NCBI RefSeq assembly: GCF_000157895.3
Contig: NC_022663.1
Location: forward strand, 2,666,001 to 2,730,000
DNA from: Mycobacterium kansasii ATCC 12478
GTDB taxonomy: Bacteria; Actinomycetota; Actinomycetes; Mycobacteriales; Mycobacteriaceae
Length of the DNA: 64,000 bases
Direction of reading: 5' to 3'
The notes beneath the pieces are model-generated. The model saw only the letters and a program-made list of their open reading frames with translations, ran no database searches and was not told where the DNA came from. Position numbers and translations under genes: made by a program. Within the stretch, counting starts at the first letter, position 1; each line of letters opens with the position of its first letter. This document shows, one piece after another, positions 33,201 through 43,894 of this stretch.

Positions 33201-35342
33201 TTAACGCGGCAGGCCAAGCAGCCGCTCGGCGGCCAGCGTGAGCAGAATCTGCTCGGTACCGCCGGCGATGCTGAGGCAGCGGGTGTTGAGAAAGTCGTAG
33301 ACCGCTTGGTTTTCCACCAGGCCGCCACCCTCGGAGAGGTCCATCATGAATTCGGCCAGCGCCTGGCGGTAGCGGACCCCGATGAGTTTGCGCACGCTGG
33401 ATTGTGCGCCCGGATCCTGACCGCCGACGGCCAGCTGGGCGATGCGCTGATCCAGCAGCGCACCACATTGAGCAATGACGATCAACCTCGCCAGCCGATC
33501 CTGCTGCGCGACGTCGGGCTCCGTCTTGGCCAGCACCTCGAGCAGCTTCTCCATGGGGTTGCCGAGCGCGGTACCGCTGGCCATCGCCACCCGCTCGTTG
33601 GCCAGCGTGGTGCGTGCCAGCCGCCAGCCGTCGTTGACCGCGCCGACCACCATCTCGTCGGGCACCAACACGTTGTCCAGAAAGACCTCGTTGAACAGGG
33701 CGTCGCCAGTGATCTCCCGCAGCGGCCGGATCTCGATCCCGGGCGACGTCATGTCCACCAGAAAGTAGGTGATGCCCTTGTGCTTTGGAGCGTCCGGGTC
33801 GGTCCGCGCCAGGCACACCCCCCACCTGGCCAGGTGCGCCTTGGACGTCCACACCTTCTGCCCGGTCAGCAGCCAACCGCCTTCGGTGCGCATCGCCCTG
33901 GTGCGCAGCGACGCCAGGTCGGAACCGGCGCCAGGTTCGGAAAACAGCTGGCACCAAAGGAATTCGCCGCGCAGGGTGGCCGGCACGAAGCGCTCGATTT
34001 GTTCGGGCGTGCCATGCTCGAGAATGGTCGGCGCCGCCCACCAGCCGATCACCAGGTCGGGCCGCACCACGCCGGCTGCCGCCATCTCCTGATCGATCAG
34101 CAACTGCTCGGCCGCGGATGCGCCGCGTCCATACGGCGGCGGCCAGTGTGGCGCCAACAGCCCGGCATCGGCCAGGGCCGCCTGTCGCTTCTCCTCCGGC
34201 AACGCCGCGACTTCGGCGACCGCGGCGGCGATCTCGGGGCGCAGCTCTTCCACCCCGGCCAGGTCGACGGTCAGCCGGCGGCGAACGCCGTCGCGGGTCA
34301 GCGCGGCAATGCGGCGCAGCCAGCGCTCGGCACCACCGAGGAAACGGCCGTTGGCGTGGGCCCGGCGCAGGTACAGGTGCGCATGGTGCTCCCAGGTGCA
34401 GCCGATGCCGCCGAGCACCTGGATGCAGCCTTTGACGTTGGCTTTGGCGGCGGCGATACCGACGCCGGCGGCCACCGCGGCCGCGATGGCGAACTGGCGG
34501 TTGTCGGGGTCCCCAGCTTCCCCAGCGGCCCGGGCCGCGTCGGCGGCGGCCACCTCGGCCTGCTCGGCTCGGCAGAGCATCTCGGCACACAGGTGCTTGA
34601 CGGCCTGGAAGCTGCCGATCGGCTTGCCGAACTGCTCGCGAACCTTGGCGTAGGCCACCGCGGTGTCCAGTGCCCATCGGGTCACTCCCGCGGCCTCGGC
34701 GGCCAGCAGGGTGGCGGCCAGGTTCTCGACGCGCTCCCGGGAGTCTGCGATCACGGTGGCCGGTGCCGACGTCAACACCACTTTCGCCAGCGGCCGCGAG
34801 AAGTCGGCCGCCCGCAACGGCTCCAGCTGGACACCGTCGCCGGCGGTATCGACCAGTAGCCACCTGCCCTCGGCCGGCATCAGCACCACCGCGCCGGCGA
34901 CGGCGCCCAGTACCCACGGAGCCGTGCCCGATACTCGTCGGGTCTGGGCGTCGAAGTGCACATCGGCTTCCAGCGCGAGCCCGGCGACGCGTTCGCCGGT
35001 GACCAGCCCCGCCAGCAATTCGGGATCCGACACCATGAGGCCGGCCAGCGCGGTGGTCGCCACCGGTCCCGGCACCAAAGCCTTGGCCGCCTCCTCGACC
35101 ATGGCGCACAGGTCCTCGATGCTGCCGCCGGCGCCGCCGCGATCCTCTGGGACGGCAACGCCGAACAGCCCCAATTCGGCCAGGCCCGCGAACACCGGTC
35201 GCCACGCGTCGGGGTCGCCGTGCTCGGTGGCTTCCATGGCGCGGCTCGCCGCCGTCGCAGCCTCTCCGGAAGCCGAAGTGCGAGCCCAGTCGCGCACCAA
35301 CTCGCGAGCCGCGAATTGTTCGTCGGTGACGGTCGCTACCAC
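33201..35342 (-). CDS. fadE34: tandem acyl-CoA dehydrogenase FadE34
   Basis: A 713-residue protein made of two fused acyl-CoA dehydrogenase units. The N-terminal half ends with YAKVREQFGKPIGSFQAVKHL and a WEHHAHLYLRRAH stretch like FadE32/33. The C-terminal half (from about residue 365) has SEPGAGSDLASL and ends SIAGGTEQILLTLAAERLLGLPR. This fusion mimics the heteromeric alpha/beta pairs. FadE34 acts on steroid or bile-acid side-chain CoA esters. The GTG at 35342 diverges from kstR across a KstR box. Confidence 0.9.
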   Translation of the reverse strand: MVATVTDEQFAARELVRDWARTSASGEAATAASRAMEATEHGDPDAWRPVFAGLAELGLFGVAVPEDRGGAGGSIEDLCAMVEEAAKALVPGPVATTALAGLMVSDPELLAGLVTGERVAGLALEADVHFDAQTRRVSGTAPWVLGAVAGAVVLMPAEGRWLLVDTAGDGVQLEPLRAADFSRPLAKVVLTSAPATVIADSRERVENLAATLLAAEAAGVTRWALDTAVAYAKVREQFGKPIGSFQAVKHLCAEMLCRAEQAEVAAADAARAAGEAGDPDNRQFAIAAAVAAGVGIAAAKANVKGCIQVLGGIGCTWEHHAHLYLRRAHANGRFLGGAERWLRRIAALTRDGVRRRLTVDLAGVEELRPEIAAAVAEVAALPEEKRQAALADAGLLAPHWPPPYGRGASAAEQLLIDQEMAAAGVVRPDLVIGWWAAPTILEHGTPEQIERFVPATLRGEFLWCQLFSEPGAGSDLASLRTRAMRTEGGWLLTGQKVWTSKAHLARWGVCLARTDPDAPKHKGITYFLVDMTSPGIEIRPLREITGDALFNEVFLDNVLVPDEMVVGAVNDGWRLARTTLANERVAMASGTALGNPMEKLLEVLAKTEPDVAQQDRLARLIVIAQCGALLDQRIAQLAVGGQDPGAQSSVRKLIGVRYRQALAEFMMDLSEGGGLVENQAVYDFLNTRCLSIAGGTEQILLTLAAERLLGLPR

Positions 35343-35405
35343 CTTCAGCCCTTCCCGTCGTGAAAATCACTCGGCCGGAAACGTCCGAGGAACATTCAAA
35401 GCCAC

Positions 35406-35419
35406 TAGAACGTGTTCTA
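35406..35419. promoter_or_regulatory. KstR operator between fadE34 and kstR
   Basis: TAGAACGTGTTCTA is a perfect KstR palindrome (TAGAAC/GTTCTA arms, 2-base centre), 64 bases from the fadE34 start and 142 from the chosen kstR start. It supports autoregulation of kstR and repression of fadE34. Confidence 0.93.
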
Positions 35420-35560
35420 ATAGTGAAAATGATCAACCGTCAAGTCGACACCTATTAGGCCAGTACACGACGTTGTCCCCGCGACCGGGAGGTGGGAAAT
35501 TCACGCACAGCATGCGTATCGTTTGGCGACGAACCGCCCGGGAGAGGAGTTGCGCGTTAC

Positions 35561-36223
35561 ATGTCTGCAGCGAACACCAGTCCGGGCCGCGTTTCTGACA
35601 CGCAACCACGCGAGGTCATGAACGTGGCGGTATTGGCTGAGTCCGAGTTGGGTTCGGAGGCACAGCGAGAGCGTCGCAAGCGCATCCTGGATGCCACCAT
35701 GGCCATCGCGTCGAAGGGCGGTTACGAGGCGGTGCAGATGCGCGCGGTCGCCGATCGCGCCGATGTCGCAGTCGGCACGTTGTACCGCTACTTCCCGTCG
35801 AAGGTGCATCTGCTGGTGTCCGCGCTGGGCCGCGAATTCAGCCGCATCGACGCCAAGACCGACCGCTCGGCGCTGGCCGGCGGCACTTCATATCAGCGGC
35901 TGAGCTTCATGGTCGGCAAGCTCAATCGCGCGATGCAGCGCAATCCGTTGCTGACCGAGGCAATGACGCGTGCCTACGTCTTCGCCGACGCTTCGGCGGC
36001 CAGCGAGGTCGACCACGTGGAGAAGCTCATCGATTCCATGTTCGCCCGCGCCATGGCCGACGGTGAACCGACCGAGGATCAGTACCACATCGCCCGGGTG
36101 ATCTCGGATGTGTGGTTGTCGAATCTGCTTGCGTGGCTGACCCGCCGCGCGTCGGCCACCGACGTCAGCAAGCGGCTGGACCTCGCCGTGCGGTTATTGC
36201 TCGGTGGCCAGGAGAGCGCCTAA
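35561..36223 (+). CDS. kstR: KstR, TetR-type repressor of cholesterol catabolism
   Basis: A 220-residue TetR protein. ERRKRILDATMAIASKGGYE begins the HTH, and MRAVADRADVAVGTLYRYFPSK is the recognition part; the remainder is nearly as I recall Rv3574. It is the master repressor of the sterol regulon, with predicted sites in this window at 23504, 23572 and 35406. I chose the ATG at 35561 because of GAGAGGAG upstream; a shorter form from MNVAVLAESE near 35618 is possible. Confidence 0.93.
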   Translation: MSAANTSPGRVSDTQPREVMNVAVLAESELGSEAQRERRKRILDATMAIASKGGYEAVQMRAVADRADVAVGTLYRYFPSKVHLLVSALGREFSRIDAKTDRSALAGGTSYQRLSFMVGKLNRAMQRNPLLTEAMTRAYVFADASAASEVDHVEKLIDSMFARAMADGEPTEDQYHIARVISDVWLSNLLAWLTRRASATDVSKRLDLAVRLLLGGQESA

Positions 36224-36225
36224 GC

Positions 36226-37305
36226 CTAAGCGGGGGGCCCGCAGGTACGGCCCCGGATCAGCTCGGTGGCGAGCAGTTCGACGACGGGCAGACCGGACCG
36301 CGGTGGCTGATGCAGCAGTTCACCGGCCCGTCGACCCTTCTGCAGGCTCGGCTGCGACACCGTGGTGAGCCCGCGGCTGATCGCTTCCGGCACGCCGTCG
36401 AATCCGGTGACGGTCATCTGCCCCGGCACGTAAATGCCGTGTCCGCGAAGGTAATCCATGGCCGACAGCGCCAAGATGTCGGCGGTGCACATCAGCGCGG
36501 TGATCCGCGGGTTGGCGGTCAGCGCCACCTTGGCGGCGGCACCGCCCGAGGTCGGCAGGTGTTCGTAGCTTTCCACCACGGTCAGCGAATCCGGGTCGGC
36601 GCCGGCGGCCGTCATCGCATCCCATACGCCCATGATGCGCTCGCGCTGCACGTCGAAAGCCGGCGACTGCAGCCGCTCCGCGTCGACCAGGCCCTGGCGC
36701 CGGTCATGGCCCAGCCGCATGGTCAGCAGCCCGATGTCGCGATGCCCCAGCCCGAGCACATAGTCGGCGACCTTGCGCATCGCCGCCCGGTCGTCGATGC
36801 CGACCCGGGACACTCCCGCCAGATCCTTCGGCTGGTCGACCACCACAACCGGCAACCGCCGCTGCAGAACCACCTGCAGGTAGGGATCGTCGTCACACAC
36901 CGAATACACGACGAAGCCGTCCACCCCGGCGTTGAGCACGGCGGTCGTGCCGTCCTCCAGGCTGCGGCTGGCGCCGACGGCGACCAGCAGCAGGCCCTGC
37001 CCCGGTTCCTCGCACGATTGCGCGACCCCGGCCACGAAATCGCGCGCCGCCGGGTCGCTGAAGAAGTAGGTCAACGGCTCCGCCATCACCAAGCCGACGG
37101 CTCCGGCTTTGCGGGTCCGCAGCGATCGCGCCACCGGGTCGGGTCCGGCGTAACCCATCCGTTTAGCCGTGGCCAGCACCCGCTCCCGCAGTTCGGTGGA
37201 AAGCTGATCCGGCCGGTTGAACGCATTCGAAATGGTGGTGCGCGACACCTGGAGCTCAGCAGCAAGCGACGCCAGAGTCGCCCGCCGGCGAGGTGAGGGG
37301 CCCAC
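36226..37305 (-). CDS. LacI-family regulator (Rv3575c-like)
   Basis: A 359-residue LacI/GalR protein: N-terminal HTH RATLASLAAELQVSRTTISNAFNRPDQLS, then a periplasmic-binding-protein-like sensor domain. M. tuberculosis Rv3575c has the same position behind kstR and, as I recall it, a similar length. Its regulon is unknown to me. It is convergent with kstR, with only two bases between stops, and starts 173 bases from the divergent lppH GTG. Confidence 0.88.
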   Translation of the reverse strand: MGPSPRRRATLASLAAELQVSRTTISNAFNRPDQLSTELRERVLATAKRMGYAGPDPVARSLRTRKAGAVGLVMAEPLTYFFSDPAARDFVAGVAQSCEEPGQGLLLVAVGASRSLEDGTTAVLNAGVDGFVVYSVCDDDPYLQVVLQRRLPVVVVDQPKDLAGVSRVGIDDRAAMRKVADYVLGLGHRDIGLLTMRLGHDRRQGLVDAERLQSPAFDVQRERIMGVWDAMTAAGADPDSLTVVESYEHLPTSGGAAAKVALTANPRITALMCTADILALSAMDYLRGHGIYVPGQMTVTGFDGVPEAISRGLTTVSQPSLQKGRRAGELLHQPPRSGLPVVELLATELIRGRTCGPPA

Positions 37306-37478
37306 GTCCGGTGAGGCTACAGCGGCTCCGTCGGCGCGGCCACGCGGCCGTTTCGCCGAGGGCTCGCGCGGCCTCGACGTCCCGGCCTTTATGCTGGTCG
37401 CACCTGGTCCGGAGGCGGTCGGCGCGGCGCCGGCGCAGCCGGGTTCAGGCGTCGCAAGGTTCCCGAGGGGGAGAAACA

Positions 37479-38189
37479 GTGCGCCAACAGATGGTCGCGC
37501 TCGCCGCGCTGGCCGGTGCGTGCATATTCGTCGCCGGTTGCACCAGCATCGTCGACGGCAACGCCGTGGCGGCCGACACGTCGGGACCGATTCAGACCCC
37601 GATATCGGTGAACGCGCTTGACGAGCTGCTGCTCGACGTGAGCCAGGTCAACACCGAGCTGGGTGCGACGTCGATGAAGGTGTGGTACCGGGCCAAGGCG
37701 ATGTGGGATTGGAGCCAGAACGTCACCGACAAGAATTGCCTCGCGGTGGACGGTCCGGCGCAGGACACCGTGTACGCCGGCAGCGGCTGGACCGCGGTGC
37801 GCGGCCAGCGGCTCGACGACAGCGTCGACGATTCGAAGAATCGCCAGCACTACGCCATTCAGGCGGTCGTCGCTTTCCCCACCGCTCACGATGCCGCCGC
37901 GTTTTACAACACGTCGGTGCAGAGCTGGAAAAGCTGCTCGAATCGCCGGTTCGACGATGTCGCTCCGGGTGAGCCCACCACCGTGTGGACGGTCACTGAC
38001 GTCGTCACCGAAAACGACACGCTCAGCGCCTCGCAACTGCAGGAAGGCGGCGACGGCTGGGCCTGCCAGCGTGCTCTGACCATCCGCAACAACGTCTCCG
38101 TCGACGTGGCGACGTGCGCCTACAGTCAAAAGGATTCGGCGGCAGTCCACATCGCCGAGCAGATCGCGGCGAAGGCGGCTCGGCACTGA
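37479..38189 (+). CDS. lppH: lipoprotein LppH with PknH-like sensor domain
   Basis: 236 residues with a lipoprotein signal (lipobox VAGC, lipid Cys about 20) and a domain resembling the extracellular PknH C-terminus (LLLDVSQVNTELGA near the start; YAIQAVVAFPTAHDAAAFY; WACQRALTIRNNV). Cys pairs in KNCLAVDG, KSCSNRRF, WACQRA and ATCAYS fit the disulfides of that fold. The GTG at 37479 follows GAGGGGGAG. It is probably a ligand-binding envelope protein without its own kinase. Confidence 0.87.
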   Translation: MRQQMVALAALAGACIFVAGCTSIVDGNAVAADTSGPIQTPISVNALDELLLDVSQVNTELGATSMKVWYRAKAMWDWSQNVTDKNCLAVDGPAQDTVYAGSGWTAVRGQRLDDSVDDSKNRQHYAIQAVVAFPTAHDAAAFYNTSVQSWKSCSNRRFDDVAPGEPTTVWTVTDVVTENDTLSASQLQEGGDGWACQRALTIRNNVSVDVATCAYSQKDSAAVHIAEQIAAKAARH

Positions 38190-38233
38190 CCGGGCCCCGC
38201 TCGGTCGCCGCCATCCCGCAATAAGCTGGGTGG

Positions 38234-38992
38234 GTGGCTTCCATCGACCTCAACGCCGACCTCGGTGAAGGATTCGGCGCCTGGCAGCTGGGTGACGACG
38301 ACGCCATGCTCGAGATCGTCACCAGCGCCAACGTGGCGTGCGGCTTCCACGCCGGAGACCCGGCCGGACTGCTGCGGGTCTGCCGGTCGGCCGCCGAGCG
38401 CGGCGTGCGGATCGGAGCCCAGGTCGGCTACCACGACCTGTCCGGGTTCGGCAGGCGTTTTATCGACGTCGACCCCGAGGACCTGCTTGCCGAAGTCGTG
38501 TATCAGATCGGCGCGCTGCAGGCCATCGCCCAAGCCGGCGGCTCAACGGTGTCCTACGTCAAACCCCATGGCGCCCTGTACAACACGATCGTCACCCACC
38601 GCGAGCAGGCGGCCGCCGTGGCGGCTGCGGTGCGGATGGTCGACCCGGCGCTGCCGGTACTGGGTATGACGGGTTCGGTGTTTTTCGAAGAGGCCGGCCG
38701 CCTCGGCCTGCGCACTGTTGCCGAGGCGTTCGCCGATCGCGCGTATACGCCTGGCGGGCAGCTGCTTTCCCGCCGCGAACCCGGCGCGGTGCTGGCCGAC
38801 CCCACGGCGATCGCCGAGCGCGCGGTCGCCATGGTGGCCACCGGCGCAGTCACCGCGGTCGACGGCACACCCCTGCCCATCACCGTGGAATCGCTTTGTG
38901 TGCACGGAGATTCGCCGGGCGCGGTGCAGATTGCGACCGCGGTGCGAGACCGGTTGGCGGCAGCGGGCGCCGAGATCAAGGCGTTCTGCTGA
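38234..38992 (+). CDS. pxpA: LamB/YcsF family protein (5-oxoprolinase subunit A, PxpA)
   Basis: A 252-residue LamB_YcsF protein: DLNADLGEGFGAW at the start, ANVACGFHAGDP, VGYHDLSGFGRR, YVKPHGALYN and AFADRAYTPGGQLLSR are all signature blocks. PxpA is the ATP-dependent 5-oxoproline hydrolase component that normally works with PxpB and PxpC; neither is adjacent here. The GTG at 38234 starts 44 bases after lppH. Its TGA overlaps the next ATG by one base. It is absent from the lppH-Rv3577 junction of M. tuberculosis as I remember it. Confidence 0.85.
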   Translation: MASIDLNADLGEGFGAWQLGDDDAMLEIVTSANVACGFHAGDPAGLLRVCRSAAERGVRIGAQVGYHDLSGFGRRFIDVDPEDLLAEVVYQIGALQAIAQAGGSTVSYVKPHGALYNTIVTHREQAAAVAAAVRMVDPALPVLGMTGSVFFEEAGRLGLRTVAEAFADRAYTPGGQLLSRREPGAVLADPTAIAERAVAMVATGAVTAVDGTPLPITVESLCVHGDSPGAVQIATAVRDRLAAAGAEIKAFC

Positions 38993-39912
38993 TGCGGCTG
39001 AAACTCGGTCGTCCCGACCTGACCAGCTATTCCAGCCGGTTCAGCGTCCCTGCGGCCCAGCCGGATTCGCCGTTGTCGGTGCTCTGGATGGGTGTGAGCA
39101 CGCTGCTGCTCGACGACGGCTCGTCGGCGTTGCTGACCGACGGCTACTTCTCCCGGCCCGGGCTGGCGCAGGTGGCCGCGGCCAAGGTGGCGCCGTCGCC
39201 GGCGCGGGTGGACGGCTGCCTGGCCCGCGCCAAGGTGTCGCGGCTTGCGGCCGTCATCCCGGTGCACACCCACATCGACCACGCGATGGATTCCGCACTC
39301 GTAGCCGACCGCACCGGCGCGCAGCTGGTCGGGGGCGAGTCGGCGGCCAACGTCGGGCGCGGCTACGGGCTCGCCGAGGACCGGCTGGTGGTGGCGATCC
39401 CCGGGCAGCCGATCGAGCTGGGCGCCTACGACGTCACGCTGGTCGAGTCGCACCATTGCCCGCCGGACCGATTTCCCGGGGTGATCGGCGCACCCGTGGT
39501 GCCGCCGGTGCGGGCGTCGGCCTATCGCTGCGGTGAAGCGTGGTCGACCCTGGTGCACCACCGCCCGTCTGGTCGGCGGCTGTTGATCCAGGGCAGCGCC
39601 GGTTTCGTCAGGGGCGCACTGGACGGGTACCGGGCCGATGTTGTCTACCTCGGTGTCGGCCAGCTGGGCCTGCAACCGCGGCCCTATCTGGTCGACTACT
39701 GGACCGAGGTGGTGCGCGCCGTCGGCGCCCGCCGGGTGATCCTGGTCCACTGGGACGACTTCTTCCGTCCTCTGTCAAAACCGTTGCGCGCCATACCGTA
39801 TGCGGCTGACGACCTGGACGTGTCGATGCGCATCCTGGACGAGCTGGCCACCGTGGACGGCATCTCGCTACAGCTGCCGACGGTGTGGCAGCGCGAGGAC
39901 CCTTGGCAGTGA
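38992..39912 (+). CDS. metallo-beta-lactamase-fold protein (Rv3577-like)
   Basis: 306 residues with the MBL metal motif HTHIDH near residue 100, followed by LVESHHCPP, LIQGSAGF and a late VHWDDFF, consistent with a two-metal hydrolase site. Position next to arsB2 matches Rv3577. Substrate unknown. It starts inside the pxpA stop (TGATG) and ends just before arsB2, so the four genes from lppH on may be one transcript. Confidence 0.8.
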   Translation: MRLKLGRPDLTSYSSRFSVPAAQPDSPLSVLWMGVSTLLLDDGSSALLTDGYFSRPGLAQVAAAKVAPSPARVDGCLARAKVSRLAAVIPVHTHIDHAMDSALVADRTGAQLVGGESAANVGRGYGLAEDRLVVAIPGQPIELGAYDVTLVESHHCPPDRFPGVIGAPVVPPVRASAYRCGEAWSTLVHHRPSGRRLLIQGSAGFVRGALDGYRADVVYLGVGQLGLQPRPYLVDYWTEVVRAVGARRVILVHWDDFFRPLSKPLRAIPYAADDLDVSMRILDELATVDGISLQLPTVWQREDPWQ

Positions 39913-39925
39913 AGAGCTTTGCGCG

Positions 39926-41167
<1,242 letters not shown>

Positions 41168-41206
41168 TTTCTGTGCCGATTCCGCCGACACGCCATACTG
41201 GACGGC

Positions 41207-41683
41207 ATGCCGCAGCCTCGTCCGGCCAGATACCTACTGCGCGCCAAGGATTTCGTCGACGCACGCTACGCCGAACAGATCACCGTCGATGACATGGCCG
41301 CGGCGGCCGGGCTGTCACGCGCTCACTTCAGCCGCATGTTCACCCGGACATTCGGGGAATCTCCCCGCGCGTACCTGCAGACCCGGCGGCTGGAGCGGGC
41401 CGCGGCGCTGCTGCGCTACACCGACAGGTCCATCGCGGAGGTCTGCGTCATGGTCGGTCTGCAGAGCGTCGGCTCCTTCACCAGCAGCTTCGCCCGGGTG
41501 TACGGCAAGCCGCCGGCCGCCTACCGCGCCAGCCTGCCACCGGCGGCGCTGCACGCCCGAGTGCCGCACTGCATCTTGCGGGCACATACTCGGCCGCCGG
41601 CCGACACCCGGGTCGTGCCCCAAGACAGCACACGGGGAGAAGACGCCGGGCGCGGTGACCACCTAGCGTCTTCTACATGTTGA
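41207..41683 (+). CDS. AraC-family regulator (DNA-binding domain only)
   Basis: 158 residues, almost only the double-HTH AraC domain: ITVDDMAAAAGLSRAHFSRMFTRTFGESP and later SIAEVCVMVGLQSVGSFTSSFARVYGKPPAAYR. The C-terminal tail is Arg/Pro-rich and short. It overlaps the next gene by seven bases, a common AraC plus glyoxalase-like pair, so it probably responds to the same condition. I do not recall it at this place in M. tuberculosis. Confidence 0.83.
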   Translation: MPQPRPARYLLRAKDFVDARYAEQITVDDMAAAAGLSRAHFSRMFTRTFGESPRAYLQTRRLERAAALLRYTDRSIAEVCVMVGLQSVGSFTSSFARVYGKPPAAYRASLPPAALHARVPHCILRAHTRPPADTRVVPQDSTRGEDAGRGDHLASSTC

Positions 41684-42111
41684 AAATCGCAAGCGCCCAG
41701 CTTTGGGTACACGACCAGGACGAAGCACTGAAATTCTGGACCGAGAAGGTCGGCATGGAAGTGCGCCAAGATGTGTCGCTGCCGGAACTCGGCGGCTTCC
41801 GCTGGCTGACCGTCGGACCGCCCGGTCAAGAAGACGTGTCAATCGTCTTGATGGACGTTCCCGGCCCGCCGATGCTGGATGAGGCCACCCGCCTACAAGT
41901 CCTCGATCTCACGGCAAAAGGCTTCGCCGGCACCGTATTTCTCACCACCGACGACTGCCAGGCCAGTTACGAGGAGCTAACGGCTCGTGGCGTCGAGTTC
42001 ACCGAGCCGCCCGAACAGCGGCCGTACGGCATCGACTCCGGCTTTCGCGATCCGTCGGGCAACAGCATCCGACTGACCCAGTTGACGGACATGTCGGCCT
42101 GGGCCAGCTAG
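41677..42111 (+). CDS. VOC (glyoxalase/bleomycin-resistance) family protein
   Basis: 144 residues with two beta-alpha-beta-beta-beta halves: ASAQLWVHDQDEALKFWTEKVGMEV at the start, FRWLTVGPPGQEDVSIVL, FLTTDDCQASYEELTARGVEF and the end motif YGIDSGFRDPSGNSIRLTQ. It could be a lyase, dioxygenase or binding protein; the substrate is unknown. The ATG at 41677 lies inside the AraC gene end, so translation is coupled. Confidence 0.83.
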   Translation: MLKIASAQLWVHDQDEALKFWTEKVGMEVRQDVSLPELGGFRWLTVGPPGQEDVSIVLMDVPGPPMLDEATRLQVLDLTAKGFAGTVFLTTDDCQASYEELTARGVEFTEPPEQRPYGIDSGFRDPSGNSIRLTQLTDMSAWAS

Positions 42112-42406
42112 CCGACTGCCCCGCGTTCAGCTGATGGAGCCGCAGCGGGTGCATCTCGACAATCGTCCGCGCATGGCGCTGGTCGGCGACCATTGCGGCC
42201 CAACAGATCTCGGGTGCCCGGCGGGTTGGCGAACAGCACGATGTTCGACAACATCCGCTGTCCCGGGCGAGACGACCCGCCCGCTGTGGGATCGCCACGG
42301 GCTGATCGGATTACTCCGAACGGGCGCCGCCCACGCGATACGGTGAGGCGTGCTGCGGGGTCTGTCTCGTAGTAGCTCCCGGCGATAGCTATTGACGAGG
42401 TGTCGG
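42112..42406. other. intergenic region, possible degraded coding sequence
   Basis: About 295 bases before the PE_PGRS start. A 70-codon frame at 42134-42346 and an opposite frame show no family I recognise and no clear start signals. TGACGAGGTGTCGG directly precedes the PE_PGRS ATG and may include its ribosome site. Confidence 0.4.
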
Positions 42407-43894
42407 ATGTCGTTTCTGATCACGATTCCGGAGATGGTCGCAGCGGCGGCCGACGATGTGGCCAGAATCGGCTCGGCGCTTGCGACGGCCAATGCGGCGG
42501 CGGTGGTCCCCACCACCGGGATATCCGCCGCGGCCGCCGACGAGGTGTCGGCCGCGGTTGCGGCACTGTTTTCCGGGCATGCCCGGGCGTTTCAGGCGCT
42601 GACTGCTCAGGCGGCGGTATTTCATGATCAGTTTGTCCAGGCACTGAGCGCCGGCGCGGCTTCATACGCCGCCGCAGAAAACGCAAACGCCGCCCTGCAG
42701 ACCCTGGGACAGGACATCCTGGGCGTGATCAACGCTCCCACCCAGGCCGTCCTGGGACGCCCGCTGATCGGCAACGGCGCCAATGGCGCACCGGAGACCG
42801 GCCAAAACGGCGCGCCCGGGGGCATCTTGCTCGGCAACGGCGGCGCCGGCGGGTCCGGCAAGAGCGGCACCAGCCAACCCGGCGGCAGAGGCGGAGCCGG
42901 CGGGTTGCTGTTCGGCTACGGCGGAGCGGGCGGGGCGGGCGCTGCTTCCGATTCGGGTGTAGGCGGAACCGGCGGTCAGGGCGGTAACGCCGGTCTGTTC
43001 GGTGGCGGCGGCGCCGGCGGCACGGGCGGGCAGGGAATCACCGACGGGGGCGCCGGCGGAATGGGCGGCCGCGGCGGCTTGCTGTTCGGCGCCGCCGGCG
43101 CGGGCGGCACCGGCGGAATCGGTGTCAACGACCATGGTGGAACGGGCGGGCAGGGCGGTGCCGGCGGCCTGTTCGGCGGCGGCGGCGCCGGCGGCGCGGG
43201 CGGCGAGGGCAGCAGCCGCGGAGGTACCGGCGGCCAAGGCGGCGCCGCTGGTCTGTTCGGCACGGCCGGCCCCGGCGGCGCCGGCGGATTCAGCACCAAC
43301 GGCAACGGCGGCAATGGCGGGACCGGCGGCAGCGGCGGGCTGTTCGGCTCCGCCGGGACCGGCGGGAACGGCGGAACCAGCGTGACCGCCGATGGAGGCA
43401 GCGGCGGCAGCGGCGGCGTCGGCGGCATCTTCAGCCCCGGTGGTACCGGCGGCACCGGCGGGGCCGGTCCGAGTCAACTCGGCGGGTTCGGCGGTAGCGG
43501 CGGCAGTGGCGGTCTCTTCAGTTCCGGCGGAGCCGGCGGCGCAGGCGGTTTCGGCGATATCGGTGGGCCCGGCGGGTCCGGCGGGTTCGGCGGACTCATC
43601 GGCTCCGGTGGCCCCGGTGGCGCCGGTGGAGACGGCAACACCTCCGGCGGTAATGGCGGGTTCGGTGGAATGGCGTTGTTCATCGGCAGCGGCGGTAACG
43701 GCGGCGCCGGCGGAAATGCGGTGTCGATTGCGCCGACGGTCGGCGGCCAGGGCGGTAATGGCGGCAGTGCCAATCTCATCGGTAACGGCGGTAACGGCGG
43801 TAACGGCGGGTTCGCCAAAACTCCGGGTGCGGGTGGCGCCGGCGGCGCGGGCGGACGGCTGCTGGGCCAGAACGGACTCAATGGCTTGACCTGA
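42407..43894 (+). CDS. PE_PGRS family protein
   Basis: 495 residues. The PE domain occupies residues 1-95 (MSFLITIPEMVAAAADDVAR start, AAAADEVSAAVAALFSGHAR), followed by the linker with GRPLIGNG and a PGRS region of about 360 residues in GGAGG/GGNGG triplets, ending GRLLGQNGLNGLT. PE_PGRS proteins reach the surface through ESX-5 and bind calcium through GGX sheets; the individual role is unknown. No PE_PGRS gene sits at this place in M. tuberculosis as I recall; PE_PGRS58 is near mutY there. Confidence 0.95.
   Translation: MSFLITIPEMVAAAADDVARIGSALATANAAAVVPTTGISAAAADEVSAAVAALFSGHARAFQALTAQAAVFHDQFVQALSAGAASYAAAENANAALQTLGQDILGVINAPTQAVLGRPLIGNGANGAPETGQNGAPGGILLGNGGAGGSGKSGTSQPGGRGGAGGLLFGYGGAGGAGAASDSGVGGTGGQGGNAGLFGGGGAGGTGGQGITDGGAGGMGGRGGLLFGAAGAGGTGGIGVNDHGGTGGQGGAGGLFGGGGAGGAGGEGSSRGGTGGQGGAAGLFGTAGPGGAGGFSTNGNGGNGGTGGSGGLFGSAGTGGNGGTSVTADGGSGGSGGVGGIFSPGGTGGTGGAGPSQLGGFGGSGGSGGLFSSGGAGGAGGFGDIGGPGGSGGFGGLIGSGGPGGAGGDGNTSGGNGGFGGMALFIGSGGNGGAGGNAVSIAPTVGGQGGNGGSANLIGNGGNGGNGGFAKTPGAGGAGGAGGRLLGQNGLNGLT

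Noticed and set aside
32407..35436. A 1009-codon minus-strand open frame covering mpt83 and the fadE34 region
   Set aside because: Only its last 222 codons (mpt83) are protein-like; the rest is an Arg/Gly-rich shadow of fadE34, which occupies another frame on the same strand.
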